A DNA stretch of 46,304 bases, taken from Desulfobacteraceae bacterium UBA5616 (GTDB lineage Bacteria > Desulfobacterota > Desulfobacteria > Desulfobacterales > UBA5616). This document shows, piece by piece, positions 16,145-25,018 of the stretch (the first letter of the stretch is position 1; each line of letters starts with the position of its first letter). Under the pieces are notes generated by a model that did not search any database, had not been told where the DNA came from, and was given only the letters and a program-made list of their open reading frames with translations. The position numbers and the translations under genes are program-made. The DNA lies in contig DIKO01000002.1 in the NCBI GenBank assembly GCA_002423615.1, positions 1 to 46,304 on the forward strand. Direction: 5' to 3'.

Positions 16145-16399
16145 TTACGACCCGGTATTTATCAGAGATTTCGCCACATGGATATCATAGGCAAAATCGG
16201 GATCGAACCCGGTTCCGGTGTACATTTTCTGCGCCTGTAAAATCGCCTCATGGGGAACCCAGCCATGGTCCTCCCATAACCTGGGGTCATCCTGGTTCCA
16301 GAGCCTGAAACAGATTTGGTCTTCAATTAATTCCACATACATCCGGACTTTCCTATTGTTGGGAAACGGATAATAGTATAGCCCTTTTTCATCTTTCAT
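16145..16399 (-). CDS. Small hypothetical protein, 84 residues
   Basis: I do not recognise a family. The sequence starts MKDEKGLYYYPFPNNRKVRMYV and continues with FRLWNQDDPRLWEDHGWVPHEAI. Aromatic residues are frequent, consistent with a small folded domain. There are no cysteines or membrane segments. It lies 27 bases after the MBL hydrolase stop and 56 bases before the Usp gene start, so it is likely co-transcribed with the hydrolase. The ribosome-binding site is weak. Confidence 0.6.
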   Translation of the reverse strand: MKDEKGLYYYPFPNNRKVRMYVELIEDQICFRLWNQDDPRLWEDHGWVPHEAILQAQKMYTGTGFDPDFAYDIHVAKSLINTGS

Positions 16400-16426
16400 G
16401 GAAATCTTTTTCCTGTATAAATTTGA

Positions 16427-17086
16427 TCAATATCCCATACCGGTAAATGGATTGGAGCTTTTCTCCAGTGCAACGGTTGAATATTTCGAATCGCCGTAAT
16501 CATGCCCGGGCCACACCCTTGTATCTCCGGGAAGGGTATAAATTCTCTCGTGGATGGATTTAAGGAGTTGTTTCATGGACCCCCCGGGCAGGTCCGTCCT
16601 GCCCACGGCCCCCACAAAAAGTGTATCCCCCGTAAAAACATGGCCGGGAGTATAGAGGCAGATGCTTCCCGGCGTATGCCCCGGGGTGTGAAGGACGTTT
16701 AATTCGGTTTGGCCGACCTTGACGATATCCCTGTCCTTCAACAGGATATCCGCCCTGGGAGAGCCTTTTCCACCCATCATCCGTGAAAAAGCACTGTTGG
16801 GGAATCCGGCGAGCTGCCCGGCATCCTTCTGGTGGATCAACAGCAAGGCCCCGGTTCCGGCGATAATGGATGAATTCCCGGCGGTATGGTCCGAATGTCC
16901 GTGGGTGTTGATCACATGAGTGACGACATACCCCGCCGTCTTCACCTCGTAAAGTATCCGGTCGGTTTCAAAGGCCGGATCGATAAGGGCGCAGGTTCCC
17001 GTGGCGTCGTCCCCCACAATGTAACAGAAAACCTCCATCCGGCCCAACAGGATTTGTTTAACGGCCACGGCGCTGGTTCTCTTCAT
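16427..17086 (-). CDS. MBL-fold hydrolase, glyoxalase II-like
   Basis: The product has 219 residues. Metal ligands are complete: THGHSDH near residue 61 (HxHxDH), HTPGHTPGS near 132, FTGDTLF with the bridging Asp near 152, and the terminal WPGHDYG His near 193. The length (about 210-220) fits the short glyoxalase-II-like or persulfide-dioxygenase-like branch that lacks the long C-terminal helical domain of GloB. Likely substrates are thioesters or persulfides; the exact substrate cannot be inferred. It is a cytoplasmic enzyme. It is 70 bases downstream of the TetR gene on the same strand, so it may be regulated by it (inference). Confidence 0.82.
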   Translation of the reverse strand: MKRTSAVAVKQILLGRMEVFCYIVGDDATGTCALIDPAFETDRILYEVKTAGYVVTHVINTHGHSDHTAGNSSIIAGTGALLLIHQKDAGQLAGFPNSAFSRMMGGKGSPRADILLKDRDIVKVGQTELNVLHTPGHTPGSICLYTPGHVFTGDTLFVGAVGRTDLPGGSMKQLLKSIHERIYTLPGDTRVWPGHDYGDSKYSTVALEKSSNPFTGMGY

Positions 17087-17156
17087 CGCTTGATTTCAAG
17101 GCGTATGGTGGAAAGGTGGAGGGCGGACGGGACCGGGCTGAAAACTCTTTGACCGG

Positions 17157-17747
17157 TTATTTTTTGATGCCTGCGAAAATGATTTCCCATAAATACTCCG
17201 TCAGTTCATCGGTATCCAGCTTTCGCTTGAACAGAATATTGGGCATGATCAGATGCTCAATACCCCCCATGATAACCTGCATAATGGCCCAAGTGGGGAT
17301 GTTGTCCCGTATGTGGCCCTCCTGGACGCCTTCCTCGATGTTTTGCCGCACGAGCTGGGTATATCGCTTGATCCAGTAATAGCTCTCGCTCTTAAAATAG
17401 CCCGGATAAGTCCTCACTTCCAGAACCAGAATCCGGGCGAAAACCGGATCCCCCAGATAATAGTTGATATGGGCCCAGATAATTTTTTTCAGTTTATTGA
17501 CGGCCCCTTCAATGCCTTTCAGATTTTCTGCGATGTGCTTGAAAAAATGATTCGTAAAATCAGTCTGGACGGCATGGAGCAACCCTCGTTTGCTGCCGAA
17601 ATATTTATAAATCAAAGCCTCATTGACGCCGGCCACCTTGGCGATCTCAGCCGTGGTGATGGCGTTGAATTCCTTGTCCTTTAACAGCAGCTTCAATGTA
17701 TCAATGAGCTTGATCCCGCCCGGCGGCAGGGATGCCTTGTTGAACAT
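17157..17747 (-). CDS. TetR-family transcriptional regulator
   Basis: The product has 196 residues from ATG 17747 (MFNKASLPPG), a normal TetR length. Upstream in-frame ATGs at 17783 and 17933 would add 12 or 62 residues with no TetR similarity, so the shortest is preferred; its ribosome site (AAGGGCGAAG) is modest. The N-terminal helix-turn-helix is clear: TTAEIAKVAGVNEALIYKYF followed by GSKRGLL. The C-terminal ligand-binding half is helical and ends in LTEYLWEIIFAGIKK. Such regulators in sulfate reducers often sense acyl-CoA or aromatic compounds; the ligand here is unknown. A promoter and a palindrome lie upstream. Confidence 0.85.
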   Translation of the reverse strand: MFNKASLPPGGIKLIDTLKLLLKDKEFNAITTAEIAKVAGVNEALIYKYFGSKRGLLHAVQTDFTNHFFKHIAENLKGIEGAVNKLKKIIWAHINYYLGDPVFARILVLEVRTYPGYFKSESYYWIKRYTQLVRQNIEEGVQEGHIRDNIPTWAIMQVIMGGIEHLIMPNILFKRKLDTDELTEYLWEIIFAGIKK

Positions 17748-17944
17748 CTGTTCTTCGCCCTTGGGGTTATGGAAATAGGGCATATCGTTGTCTTTCAAAA
17801 ACACCTCTTCTCCCGCGAATCTTTTGTTCCCGGTCCCTTTCGCCAAGATATCATGCTGATTTTTTCTGTTCGGGAAAACCGCCGGCAGGAATCGCATCGC
17901 CCCCATGGGCGGTGAAAGAAATAAAAAAGCCATTGAGACTTCGG

Positions 17945-18004
17945 CATGCCGGAGGCATGATTTTTTGTAAAAAAATAATTAAGTGATACTTATCCGGTTG
18001 TCAA
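17945..18004 (-). promoter_or_regulatory. Candidate tetR promoter with palindrome
   Basis: On the minus strand TTGACA (18004-17999) is followed after about 16-17 bases by TTAATT/TAATTA (17982-17976). Just downstream, 17945-17959 is a palindrome with 6-base arms (CATGCC, centre GGA, GGCATG). The palindrome could be an operator for autoregulation or a leader hairpin. A site match is all that is visible. The stretch 17748-18034 holds no other gene. Confidence 0.4.
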
Positions 18005-18034
18005 GTTCTTTTTAAATTCAGATGGTTTTCGCCT

Positions 18035-18583
18035 TTAAGGGTGAGAACCCGGCCGGACGACATTCACGTTCATGACATCATAGGTTCTGAAAATCAGCCG
18101 TTCCTTTTGGATCCGCTCTTCGGTGAGCCCAACAGGTTTAAAGGTGCCGGCAAACAAAAGCGCCTGTTCCCTGGACCAGATTTTGTCAAGTCCCTCGCCT
18201 CTTTTCTTCCCGGTGACCGTATCAAGGATTATCGCCGTCCTGCCGTCACTCACCACGGAACAGGGAACCTGATAGGCATCCACAATCCGGGCGGCGGCCA
18301 GTATTTCCCTTTCTCTAGACCCCAGTGATCCGGCTGCGCATTTGACGGCCACCAGGCGCCTGTTTTCCAGGGACACTATCAAATCCACCGCTGACGCGTA
18401 AGGCCGGCCGCTGACTTCAAAGGCAATCCGGACGCCGACTTCAATATCCGATTTTAAGAATCCTTTTTGTTCCACCAGAAACTTTTCAACCGCCTGGCGG
18501 TTTTCCTCAGACCCGACCCGGGGCAATTTCCGGCCCGTGACGAAATCGATTACACTCGGAAGTTCATCCATAATTTGGTTCAT
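18035..18583 (-). CDS. HSDR_N-type (restriction-endonuclease-like) stand-alone protein
   Basis: The product has 182 residues from ATG 18583, one base from the gpmI stop. The sequence resembles the type I restriction enzyme R-protein N-terminal domain family (HSDR_N_2). RQAVEKFLVEQKGFLKSDIEVGV leads to a PD-(D/E)xK-like core with AVDLIVSLENRRLVAVKC (Asp, then Val-Lys), then REILAAARIVDAYQVP and VVSDGRTAIILDT. In Desulfobacterota, stand-alone copies with unknown substrate are common. No helicase domain follows, so it is not a complete HsdR. The direct join with gpmI suggests co-transcription with the housekeeping operon rather than a defence locus. Confidence 0.65.
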   Translation of the reverse strand: MNQIMDELPSVIDFVTGRKLPRVGSEENRQAVEKFLVEQKGFLKSDIEVGVRIAFEVSGRPYASAVDLIVSLENRRLVAVKCAAGSLGSREREILAAARIVDAYQVPCSVVSDGRTAIILDTVTGKKRGEGLDKIWSREQALLFAGTFKPVGLTEERIQKERLIFRTYDVMNVNVVRPGSHP

Positions 18584-20137
18584 TTAAATATCCTGCGATA
18601 TCAAGGACTTTCCCGTCATCTTCACGGGCTGGGAAATCCCCATGACTTCCAGCACGGTGGGGGCGATATCCGCCAGAACCCCCGGCCTTAAACCGATATT
18701 TTTCAGCCTTTCATCCACCAGAATAAACGGCACCGGGTTTAAGGTGTGAGCGGTATGGGCATGATGATGTTCATCGAGCATTTTTTCGGCGTTTCCATGA
18801 TCCGCGGTTACAAAAACAGTCCCATTTTTCGACAGCACGCTTGAAACAATTTCACCGACCAGGGCGTCCAGGGTCTCACAGGCCTTGACGGCCGCCGGAA
18901 TGATGCCGGTATGACCCACCATATCCATATTGGCGAAGTTGAGCACAATGAAATCATATTGATCCGAATCCAGACGGGATAGAACCTCCCGGGCCACTTC
19001 CGGCGCACTCATCTCGGGTTTTTGATCATAGGTGGCCACTTCCCGGGGCGAGGGGATCAGGCAGCGGTCTTCGAGGGGGAATGCTTTTTCCTCCCCGCCA
19101 TTAAAAAAATAGGTAACGTGGGCGTATTTTTCAGTTTCCGCAATGCGAAGCTGGGTCAGATTATTCCGGCTGATCACCTCGCCCAGGATCTCCGTCAGGT
19201 GCTCCGGAGGATATGCCATGGGCAACTCAAACGCTTCGTCATATAAGGTCATGCAGACAAATCCGCAAAGCCGGGGAAATGGATCCCGGATGAATGGATT
19301 AAAATCCGGATCGGTGAACGCCCGGGTGATCTGCCGGGCCCTGTCGGCCCGAAAATTGAAAAATATAACGCCGTCACCATCCTGGATCACCCCGGGGAAT
19401 TTCCCCTGATCATCGATGATTGCGATAGGCTTGACGAATTCATCACTAAGGCCATGTTCATAGGCATTGGCGACGGCTGTAACGGGATCTTTTTCCCGGA
19501 CGCCTTCCCCCCGGACATACAACCGGAAGGCCTCTTCGGTTCTTTCCCACCGGGTGTCCCTGTCCATGGCGTAAAACCGTCCGCACACCGTAGCAATGGC
19601 GCCCGTACCCGAATCCTTCAGATAGGACGCGAGTTGTCGGGTAAATTCGATACCGCTGTCCGGCGGGGTATCCCGGCCATCGAGAATCACATGGACAAAT
19701 ACCCGGTCCAGTTTAAATTGCCCGGCCATTTTCAGCAGTGCGAACAGATGGGTCAACTGACTGTGGACACCGCCGTCCGATACCAGACCCATGAGATGGA
19801 GTGCGCTGTGTTGTTTTTGAACCCTTGATAAAAGTCCTTTAAATTGGACATTTTCAAAAAAAGAACCGTCTTCGATGGACCTGTCGATTCTCAGAAGGTC
19901 CTGATACACCACCCTTCCGGCCCCGATATTCAAATGCCCGACTTCGGAATTCCCCATAATCCCTTCGGGCAGCCCCACAGCCTTGCCGTGGCAGGCCAAC
20001 CGGGTTTGGGGATATTCTTTTTTCAATCTGTCCAGGTTGGGGGTACGGGCCAGAAACACGGCGTTGTGATCATCCTCCGGGCCGATTCCCCATCCATCCA
20101 GAATCATTAACAGAACGGGCTTTTTTTTTTCCGCCAT
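18584..20137 (-). CDS. gpmI: 2,3-bisphosphoglycerate-independent phosphoglycerate mutase
   Basis: The product has 517 residues from ATG 20137 behind GAGGAGG. GpmI interconverts 3- and 2-phosphoglycerate in glycolysis and gluconeogenesis using two Mn2+ ions. It opens with PVLLMILDGWGIGP (metal-binding Asp), and the catalytic Ser64 lies in MGNSEVGHLNIGAGR. The insert domain shows HVILDGRDTPP and GRFYAMDRD, and the C-terminal metal site shows NFANMDMVGHTG and VTADHGNAEKM. The length is normal for the family. It closes the ribosomal-protein operon that begins at rplU. It is a cytoplasmic enzyme, and nothing is odd about the sequence. Confidence 0.95.
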   Translation of the reverse strand: MAEKKKPVLLMILDGWGIGPEDDHNAVFLARTPNLDRLKKEYPQTRLACHGKAVGLPEGIMGNSEVGHLNIGAGRVVYQDLLRIDRSIEDGSFFENVQFKGLLSRVQKQHSALHLMGLVSDGGVHSQLTHLFALLKMAGQFKLDRVFVHVILDGRDTPPDSGIEFTRQLASYLKDSGTGAIATVCGRFYAMDRDTRWERTEEAFRLYVRGEGVREKDPVTAVANAYEHGLSDEFVKPIAIIDDQGKFPGVIQDGDGVIFFNFRADRARQITRAFTDPDFNPFIRDPFPRLCGFVCMTLYDEAFELPMAYPPEHLTEILGEVISRNNLTQLRIAETEKYAHVTYFFNGGEEKAFPLEDRCLIPSPREVATYDQKPEMSAPEVAREVLSRLDSDQYDFIVLNFANMDMVGHTGIIPAAVKACETLDALVGEIVSSVLSKNGTVFVTADHGNAEKMLDEHHHAHTAHTLNPVPFILVDERLKNIGLRPGVLADIAPTVLEVMGISQPVKMTGKSLISQDI

Positions 20138-20162
20138 TTAAAAACCTCCTCAAAAAGGCCGG

Positions 20163-20573
20163 CTAGAAATCATCTTCGGGATCAAGCGCGGCCGCTTCAT
20201 CAAAACCCTGTCCGTCCTCCGGCACCGGTTCCACAACCATCCGCCTGCCGTCTGCCCACAGGCTCTCGAGGTCATAAAAGTCCCGGGTACTTTCATAAAA
20301 TATATGAATGAGGACATGGCCGTAGTCCATCAATATCCAGTGGCCGGTCTGCCGCCCTTCCACGCTCAGGGGTTTGATGCCTTTTCCTTTCAATTCGGAC
20401 TGGATATGATCGGCAATGGCCATGACCTGCCGGCTGCTCCGCCCGCTTAAAATAATAAAAACATCGGCCATGGTGGTTATTTCGCGAACATCCAAAGCCA
20501 CGATGTCCGATGCTTTTTTACCCTGAACGGCTTTCAGATAAACATCGATCTCTGGATCCTTGTCCGGTTTCAT
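20163..20573 (-). CDS. rsfS: Ribosomal silencing factor RsfS
   Basis: The product has 136 residues. RsfS binds ribosomal protein uL14 and blocks subunit joining when nutrients are scarce. Family hallmarks are ALDVREITTMADVFIILSGRS, then VEGRQTGHWILMDYGHVLIHIF and FYDLESLWADGR. A 25-residue acidic tail follows the conserved core and ends the protein (PEDGQGFDEAAALDPEDDF). It overlaps the upstream nadD gene by 4 bases (ATGA), which suggests translational coupling; the nadD-rsfS pair is conserved in many bacteria. Confidence 0.93.
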   Translation of the reverse strand: MKPDKDPEIDVYLKAVQGKKASDIVALDVREITTMADVFIILSGRSSRQVMAIADHIQSELKGKGIKPLSVEGRQTGHWILMDYGHVLIHIFYESTRDFYDLESLWADGRRMVVEPVPEDGQGFDEAAALDPEDDF

Positions 20574-21238
20574 GTGTAAAGTCCTTTGACCATGATATAG
20601 TCCTCCACTGCCTGGGGTGTTAAAAAACGAATGGATTTTCTCTGTTGAATGAGGCTTCGGATGCGGGTTGATGAAATATCCAGGGAAGTGGCGTTATGGA
20701 CAAAAATGCCCGGCCTGTCCGGATGGGTGAAACAGGATCCCGAAGGAACATAGGTGTAATCCGACGAAACCTTTGTCCTGATAAAATCACCCAGGGCTTT
20801 TTCTTTTTGAGTAATATCCGCTCCGGATGAATCCGGCCTGATCATCACGATAAAGGGGACCAGTCGAACCAGTTCCCCGTAATCTTTCCAGGTGCAAAGC
20901 TCCAGGAACGCATCCGAACCGATAATGAAAAAAAGGGTTACGTTGCTGCCGCATCGGGCTCTGTAGTGCAAAATGGTGTCTATCGTGTACGAAGGGCCGG
21001 TTCGTTCCAGTTCAATCCGGGAAACAACCAGTTCGGGGCAATCCTTTACGGCGAGGAGGATCATCTCGAGGCGATGTTGGGGACTTTCAACGGCTTTTGT
21101 CTTTTTATGCGGGGGAACGGCCGCTGGAATAAAAAAAATTTTATCCAGGCCGAATTTCTCCCTCACCTCCCAGGCAGACCTTAGATGGCCGTAATGAATG
21201 GGATCGAACGTACCGCCGAAAAGGCCTATTTTTTCCAA
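20570..21238 (-). CDS. nadD: Nicotinate-nucleotide adenylyltransferase
   Basis: The product has 222 residues. NadD makes deamido-NAD from nicotinate mononucleotide and ATP in NAD synthesis. The nucleotidyltransferase signature GLFGGTFDPIHYGHLRSA lies at the N-terminus. FIPAAVPPHKK, the substrate-binding stretch TGPSYTIDTI, and the C-terminal ISSTRIRSLIQQ motif complete the family picture. The gene lies 18 bases after proA and overlaps rsfS by 4 bases. Because the large redox operon at the start of this window uses NAD(H), it is a relevant but unlinked housekeeping function. Confidence 0.94.
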   Translation of the reverse strand: MEKIGLFGGTFDPIHYGHLRSAWEVREKFGLDKIFFIPAAVPPHKKTKAVESPQHRLEMILLAVKDCPELVVSRIELERTGPSYTIDTILHYRARCGSNVTLFFIIGSDAFLELCTWKDYGELVRLVPFIVMIRPDSSGADITQKEKALGDFIRTKVSSDYTYVPSGSCFTHPDRPGIFVHNATSLDISSTRIRSLIQQRKSIRFLTPQAVEDYIMVKGLYT

Positions 21239-21256
21239 ATCCGCTCCTGATTTCGC

Positions 21257-22513
21257 CTAATTTCTGACCTGTCCGTCCCCGAACACCACGAACTTGGTGG
21301 TGGTCAGCTCCTCCAGTCCCATGGGTCCGAAAGCATGCAGTTTCGAAGTGCTGATACCGATTTCGGCGCCCAGTCCCAGTTCGCCGCCGTCGTTGAACCG
21401 GGTGGATGCATTCACCAGCACAACGGAAGCATCCATTTCCCGGACAAATCTTCTGGCCCGCCGGTAGTCCTTTGTAACAATGGCTTCGGTGTGACTCGAC
21501 CCGTATTGTTCCATGTGAGCGATGGCATCATCCATGGAATCCACCACCTTGACGGCCAGGATTAAATCCAGATATTCTTCGTACCAGTCCGCTTCCACGG
21601 CGTTTTGGACATCAGGCAGGATTTTGCAGGTTTTTTCGCATCCCCGGATTTCCACCCCGGCATCCTTTAAGCGTTTCGCGGCCATGGGCAAAAAGGTTTC
21701 CGCCACGTCCGAATGCACCAGCAGCGTTTCCATGGCGTTGCAGACACCGGGGCGCTGAACCTTTGCATTAAAGGCGATTTCCTCGGCCATGGCGAGGTCG
21801 GCGCCCCTGTCGACATAGACGTGACAAACTCCCTTGTAATGCTTGAGAACCGGAATCTTGGCATTTTCCACCACAAACCGGATTAAACTTTCACCGCCCC
21901 GGGGGATAATGAGATCAATATATTCCTCCTGCTTCAACAATTCATTCACGGCGACCCGGTCCCGGATGGGCACCACCTGTACTGCGGCTTCCGGCAGTCC
22001 TGCTTCCGTCAGGGCCCCGCGCACTAATTTCGCCAGAGCCTGATTGGACAGAAGCGCTTCCGATCCTCCCCGGAGAATCACGGCATTGCCCGCTTTCAGA
22101 CAAAGCGCAGCAGCATCGATGGTCACATTGGGTCTGGATTCATAAATTATGCCGATCACCCCCAGGGGGATTCTCATTTTAGACACTTCCAGGCCATTGG
22201 GCCTGATCCATGTTTTCTCCATGGCGCCTACGGGGTCCTCCAGTTGAACCACCTGTTTCAGCCCGTCACACATCGAAGAAATGGTCGCATCCGTGATGGT
22301 CAACCGGTCCAGCATGGCCGGAGGAAGTCCCATCTCTTTTGCCCGCACAAGATCCTTCTGGTTTTCCGCCATGATGCCCGATGCATTTTCTTTCAATTTT
22401 TCCGAGATCTTAAGCAGAACCAGGTTTTTTTTGGCCGTCCCGCACCTGGCCATCAACCGGGAAGCGTTTCTGGCGGCCCTGGCCATATCCAAAATCGTGG
22501 ATTCGATGGTCAT
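21257..22513 (-). CDS. proA: Gamma-glutamyl phosphate reductase
   Basis: The product has 418 residues. It is the second enzyme of proline synthesis: glutamyl-5-phosphate plus NADPH to glutamate semialdehyde. Its aldehyde-dehydrogenase fold shows IPLGVIGIIYESRPNV, AVILRGGSEA and the catalytic cysteine segment VQRPGVCNAMETLLVH. The terminal part, RFNDGGELGLGAEIGISTSK, is a ProA signature. The gene follows proB by 49 bases. ProB and ProA often work as a complex that channels the unstable intermediate. proC, for the last step, lies separately at 38673-39527. Confidence 0.95.
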   Translation of the reverse strand: MTIESTILDMARAARNASRLMARCGTAKKNLVLLKISEKLKENASGIMAENQKDLVRAKEMGLPPAMLDRLTITDATISSMCDGLKQVVQLEDPVGAMEKTWIRPNGLEVSKMRIPLGVIGIIYESRPNVTIDAAALCLKAGNAVILRGGSEALLSNQALAKLVRGALTEAGLPEAAVQVVPIRDRVAVNELLKQEEYIDLIIPRGGESLIRFVVENAKIPVLKHYKGVCHVYVDRGADLAMAEEIAFNAKVQRPGVCNAMETLLVHSDVAETFLPMAAKRLKDAGVEIRGCEKTCKILPDVQNAVEADWYEEYLDLILAVKVVDSMDDAIAHMEQYGSSHTEAIVTKDYRRARRFVREMDASVVLVNASTRFNDGGELGLGAEIGISTSKLHAFGPMGLEELTTTKFVVFGDGQVRN

Positions 22514-22562
22514 TGGATTATTCCCCCTTTTTGTCGCCCTGATCGTCTAATGGCGGAGCATC

Positions 22563-23714
22563 TTAATCCGGATAGATTTCACATTCATCGGTGATGGTCA
22601 GGTTGTCCCGGTGAATGACCTCGTCATAGGGTTTATTTCCCAGGCGGCTTTTGATCTGGCTGGTTTTAAGCCCCTTGATTTTTTCGATATCGCTGGAACT
22701 GTAGTTAACCAGGCCAACAGCCAGAACATCCGTGTCTTCTTTTTTCAAAGCCACCGGGGATCCGACGGAAAAATTCCCTTCCACCCGGACGATGCCGCTG
22801 GGCAGAAGGCTTTTTCCCCGCTGGAGGATGGCGGCAAGGGCGCCGTCGTCAATCAGAACAGTTCCCTTGGGCTTTAGGGTAAAACCGATCCAGCATTTCC
22901 GGCTGGCCAGTCTTTTTTTCCGTGGGACAAAAAAAGTTCCCTCCCCCCTGCCCTGGAAAAGGTCCAGCAGGATGTTGTCTGTCTTGCCGTTGGCAATGAC
23001 CATGGGAACACCTGCGGTGGTGACTTTTTTCGCGGCCTTTATTTTGCTCAACATGCCGCCGGTCCCCAAAGTCCCGGGGATTTTTCCGGCAACGCTTTCA
23101 ATTTCCCTGTTGATGACGGATATGGACGGTAATAACCGGGCGTCCTCATGGACTCTGGGGTCCTTGTCAAACACCCCGTCAATATCCGTGAGGTTGATCA
23201 ACAGGTCCGCGTCCAGAAGCAGTGCGATCATGGCGGACAAATGATCGTTGTCCCCGAATTTGATTTCCTCCACCATCACCGTATCGTTTTCGTTGATGAT
23301 GGGGATCACTCCCCAGGACAAAAGGGTGGAAATGGCGTTTCTTACGTTCAGGTATCGCATCCGGTTGGTGAGATCCTCACTGGTCAGCAGGATCTGGGCC
23401 ACCTTTTTTTGATATCGCGCAAAAGCCTTTTCATATTCCATGATGAGGCCGGCCTGCCCCACCGCTGCTACGGCCTGGCGCTGCGGAACCTGATCCGGCC
23501 GCTTTTGGAGTCCCAGTTTTTTTAAGCCGGATGCCATGGCCCCCGAGGAGACAAAGATCACTTCCCTCCCGTCTTCCACCAGGCGGCTGATCTGACGGCT
23601 GATGGAACCCACGACCTTTAAATTCAATCCATTGTCCCGGGTCAGGACGTTGCTCCCGACTTTTACGACCACTCTCCCGGCTTTGTCAAAGGCTTCTTTT
23701 CCGATATCATTCAT
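22563..23714 (-). CDS. proB: Glutamate 5-kinase with PUA domain
   Basis: The product has 383 residues. It phosphorylates glutamate in the first and usually feedback-inhibited step of proline synthesis. The N-terminal amino-acid-kinase domain shows VVKVGSNVLTRDNGL, VSSGAMASGLKKLG, INENDTV and KFGDNDHLSAMIA. GTGGMLSKIKAAK is the phosphate-binding segment. The remaining 100 residues form the PUA domain (GTVLIDDGALAAI, LPSGIVRVEGNF). The gene overlaps obgE by 8 bases at its start, so coupling with obgE translation is likely. The length is usual for the PUA-containing form. Confidence 0.95.
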   Translation of the reverse strand: MNDIGKEAFDKAGRVVVKVGSNVLTRDNGLNLKVVGSISRQISRLVEDGREVIFVSSGAMASGLKKLGLQKRPDQVPQRQAVAAVGQAGLIMEYEKAFARYQKKVAQILLTSEDLTNRMRYLNVRNAISTLLSWGVIPIINENDTVMVEEIKFGDNDHLSAMIALLLDADLLINLTDIDGVFDKDPRVHEDARLLPSISVINREIESVAGKIPGTLGTGGMLSKIKAAKKVTTAGVPMVIANGKTDNILLDLFQGRGEGTFFVPRKKRLASRKCWIGFTLKPKGTVLIDDGALAAILQRGKSLLPSGIVRVEGNFSVGSPVALKKEDTDVLAVGLVNYSSSDIEKIKGLKTSQIKSRLGNKPYDEVIHRDNLTITDECEIYPD

Positions 23715-24729
23715 TTTCCCGGTCCAGTTGGTGATCCGGAGAACCCATCATTTGAACGAGTTTTTCGATCAGCGCATCGGTTCCTTCTCCGGTTATGGCT
23801 GAAATTCTCAGTACGGTCTTTTCGGTCATCACGGATTCGAATTTTTGGGCCAGGGCCCCGCCTTCGGGCAAATCCAGTTTATTCAGCACAATGACCTGGG
23901 GCTTTCGGCTCAATTCCGGATTATGCAGGGCAAGTTCACGGTTTATAATCCGGTACCCTTTCAGGGGGTCGTGAGCCTCAATTTCCGAAACATCGATGAG
24001 ATGAATCAAAATCCGGGTCCGTTCAATATGCTTTAAAAACCGCGTCCCGAGGCCTGCTCCTTCATGGGCCCCCTCGATGAGTCCGGGGATGTCTGCCACG
24101 ACAAAAGGCTCGCTCCACCGGGTCTTGACGACCCCCAGATTGGGACTCAACGTGGTAAAGGGATAACTGCCGATTTTTGGGTTGGCTGAAGTAATAGCGC
24201 TGATAAGGGTGGATTTTCCCGCGTTGGGAAGGCCGATGATTCCCACATCAGCCAAAAGCTTGAGTTCAAGCTTAATGGTAAAGGACTCCCCGGGTTCACC
24301 GGGTTGTGCCATTCGGGGGGTCCTGTTGGTGGAAGATTTAAATCTGGTGTTTCCCTGCCCCCCCCTGCCGCCTTTGGCCGCAATAAAGGTTTCCCCGTCC
24401 TTGCTGAAGTCTTTGATGATCCTTCCGGTGTCGAGATCCGTCGCCACTGTTCCGGGTGGGACTTCGATTACCAGGTCTTCGCCGTATTTACCCGTTTTCT
24501 GACTGCCCTGGCCGCCTTCGCCGTTTTTTGCCTTGAAATTTCGTTTAAACCTGAAATGATAAAGGGTGCGCTTCCGGTTTGTGCAATGAAAAACAATATC
24601 CCCGCCCTTGCCGCCATCCCCTCCGTCAGGGCCGCCATGGGGAATGAATTTTTCACGTCTGAAACTGACGCACCCTCTTCCCCCATTGCCGGCTTCAACG
24701 GTAATAATCGTTTCGTCAATGAATTTCAC
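23707..24729 (-). CDS. obgE: GTPase Obg/CgtA
   Basis: The product has 340 residues. Obg is an essential GTPase of 50S ribosome assembly and stress signalling. The glycine-rich Obg fold occupies residues 1-158 (DETIITVEAGNGGRGCVSFRRE is its start). The G domain shows GLPNAGKST (G1), TTLSPN (switch), DIPGLIEGAHEGAGLG (G3), NKLDLPE (G4) and ISAITGEG (G5). The short variable C-terminus is normal for this group. The gene overlaps rpmA by 4 bases upstream and proB by 8 bases downstream, the usual rplU-rpmA-obgE cluster of bacteria. Confidence 0.96.
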   Translation of the reverse strand: MKFIDETIITVEAGNGGRGCVSFRREKFIPHGGPDGGDGGKGGDIVFHCTNRKRTLYHFRFKRNFKAKNGEGGQGSQKTGKYGEDLVIEVPPGTVATDLDTGRIIKDFSKDGETFIAAKGGRGGQGNTRFKSSTNRTPRMAQPGEPGESFTIKLELKLLADVGIIGLPNAGKSTLISAITSANPKIGSYPFTTLSPNLGVVKTRWSEPFVVADIPGLIEGAHEGAGLGTRFLKHIERTRILIHLIDVSEIEAHDPLKGYRIINRELALHNPELSRKPQVIVLNKLDLPEGGALAQKFESVMTEKTVLRISAITGEGTDALIEKLVQMMGSPDHQLDRENE

Positions 24730-24980
24730 GCTTCATATACGCTTACTTTTTTGCGATCCCGCCCCAGTTTTTCATAGGCGACAGTGCCGTCGATCTTGGC
24801 GAAGAGCGTATAATCCCGTCCCATTCCCACGTTGGTGCCGGGGTGAATGACGGTTCCGAGCTGCCTGACCAGGATGTTCCCCGCTCTTACCGTTTCACCG
24901 CCGTAGCGTTTGACGCCCCGCCGCTGGGCATTGCTGTCCCGGCCGTTTTTTGAACTTCCGCCTGCTTTTTTATGTGCCAT
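24726..24980 (-). CDS. rpmA: Large-subunit ribosomal protein bL27
   Basis: The product has 84 residues. It starts MAHKKAGGSSKNGRDSN, the conserved flexible N-terminus that reaches the peptidyl transferase centre, and continues with RGVKRYGGE, GNILVRQLGT and NVGMGRDYTLFA. There is no N-terminal cleavage extension of the Firmicutes type. It lies 38 bases after rplU and its stop overlaps the obgE start. The protein is a component of the 50S subunit. Confidence 0.97.
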   Translation of the reverse strand: MAHKKAGGSSKNGRDSNAQRRGVKRYGGETVRAGNILVRQLGTVIHPGTNVGMGRDYTLFAKIDGTVAYEKLGRDRKKVSVYEA

Positions 24981-25018
24981 TATTCAAACTCCCCTGTTTT
25001 GGAATCGTTTTTTATCAA

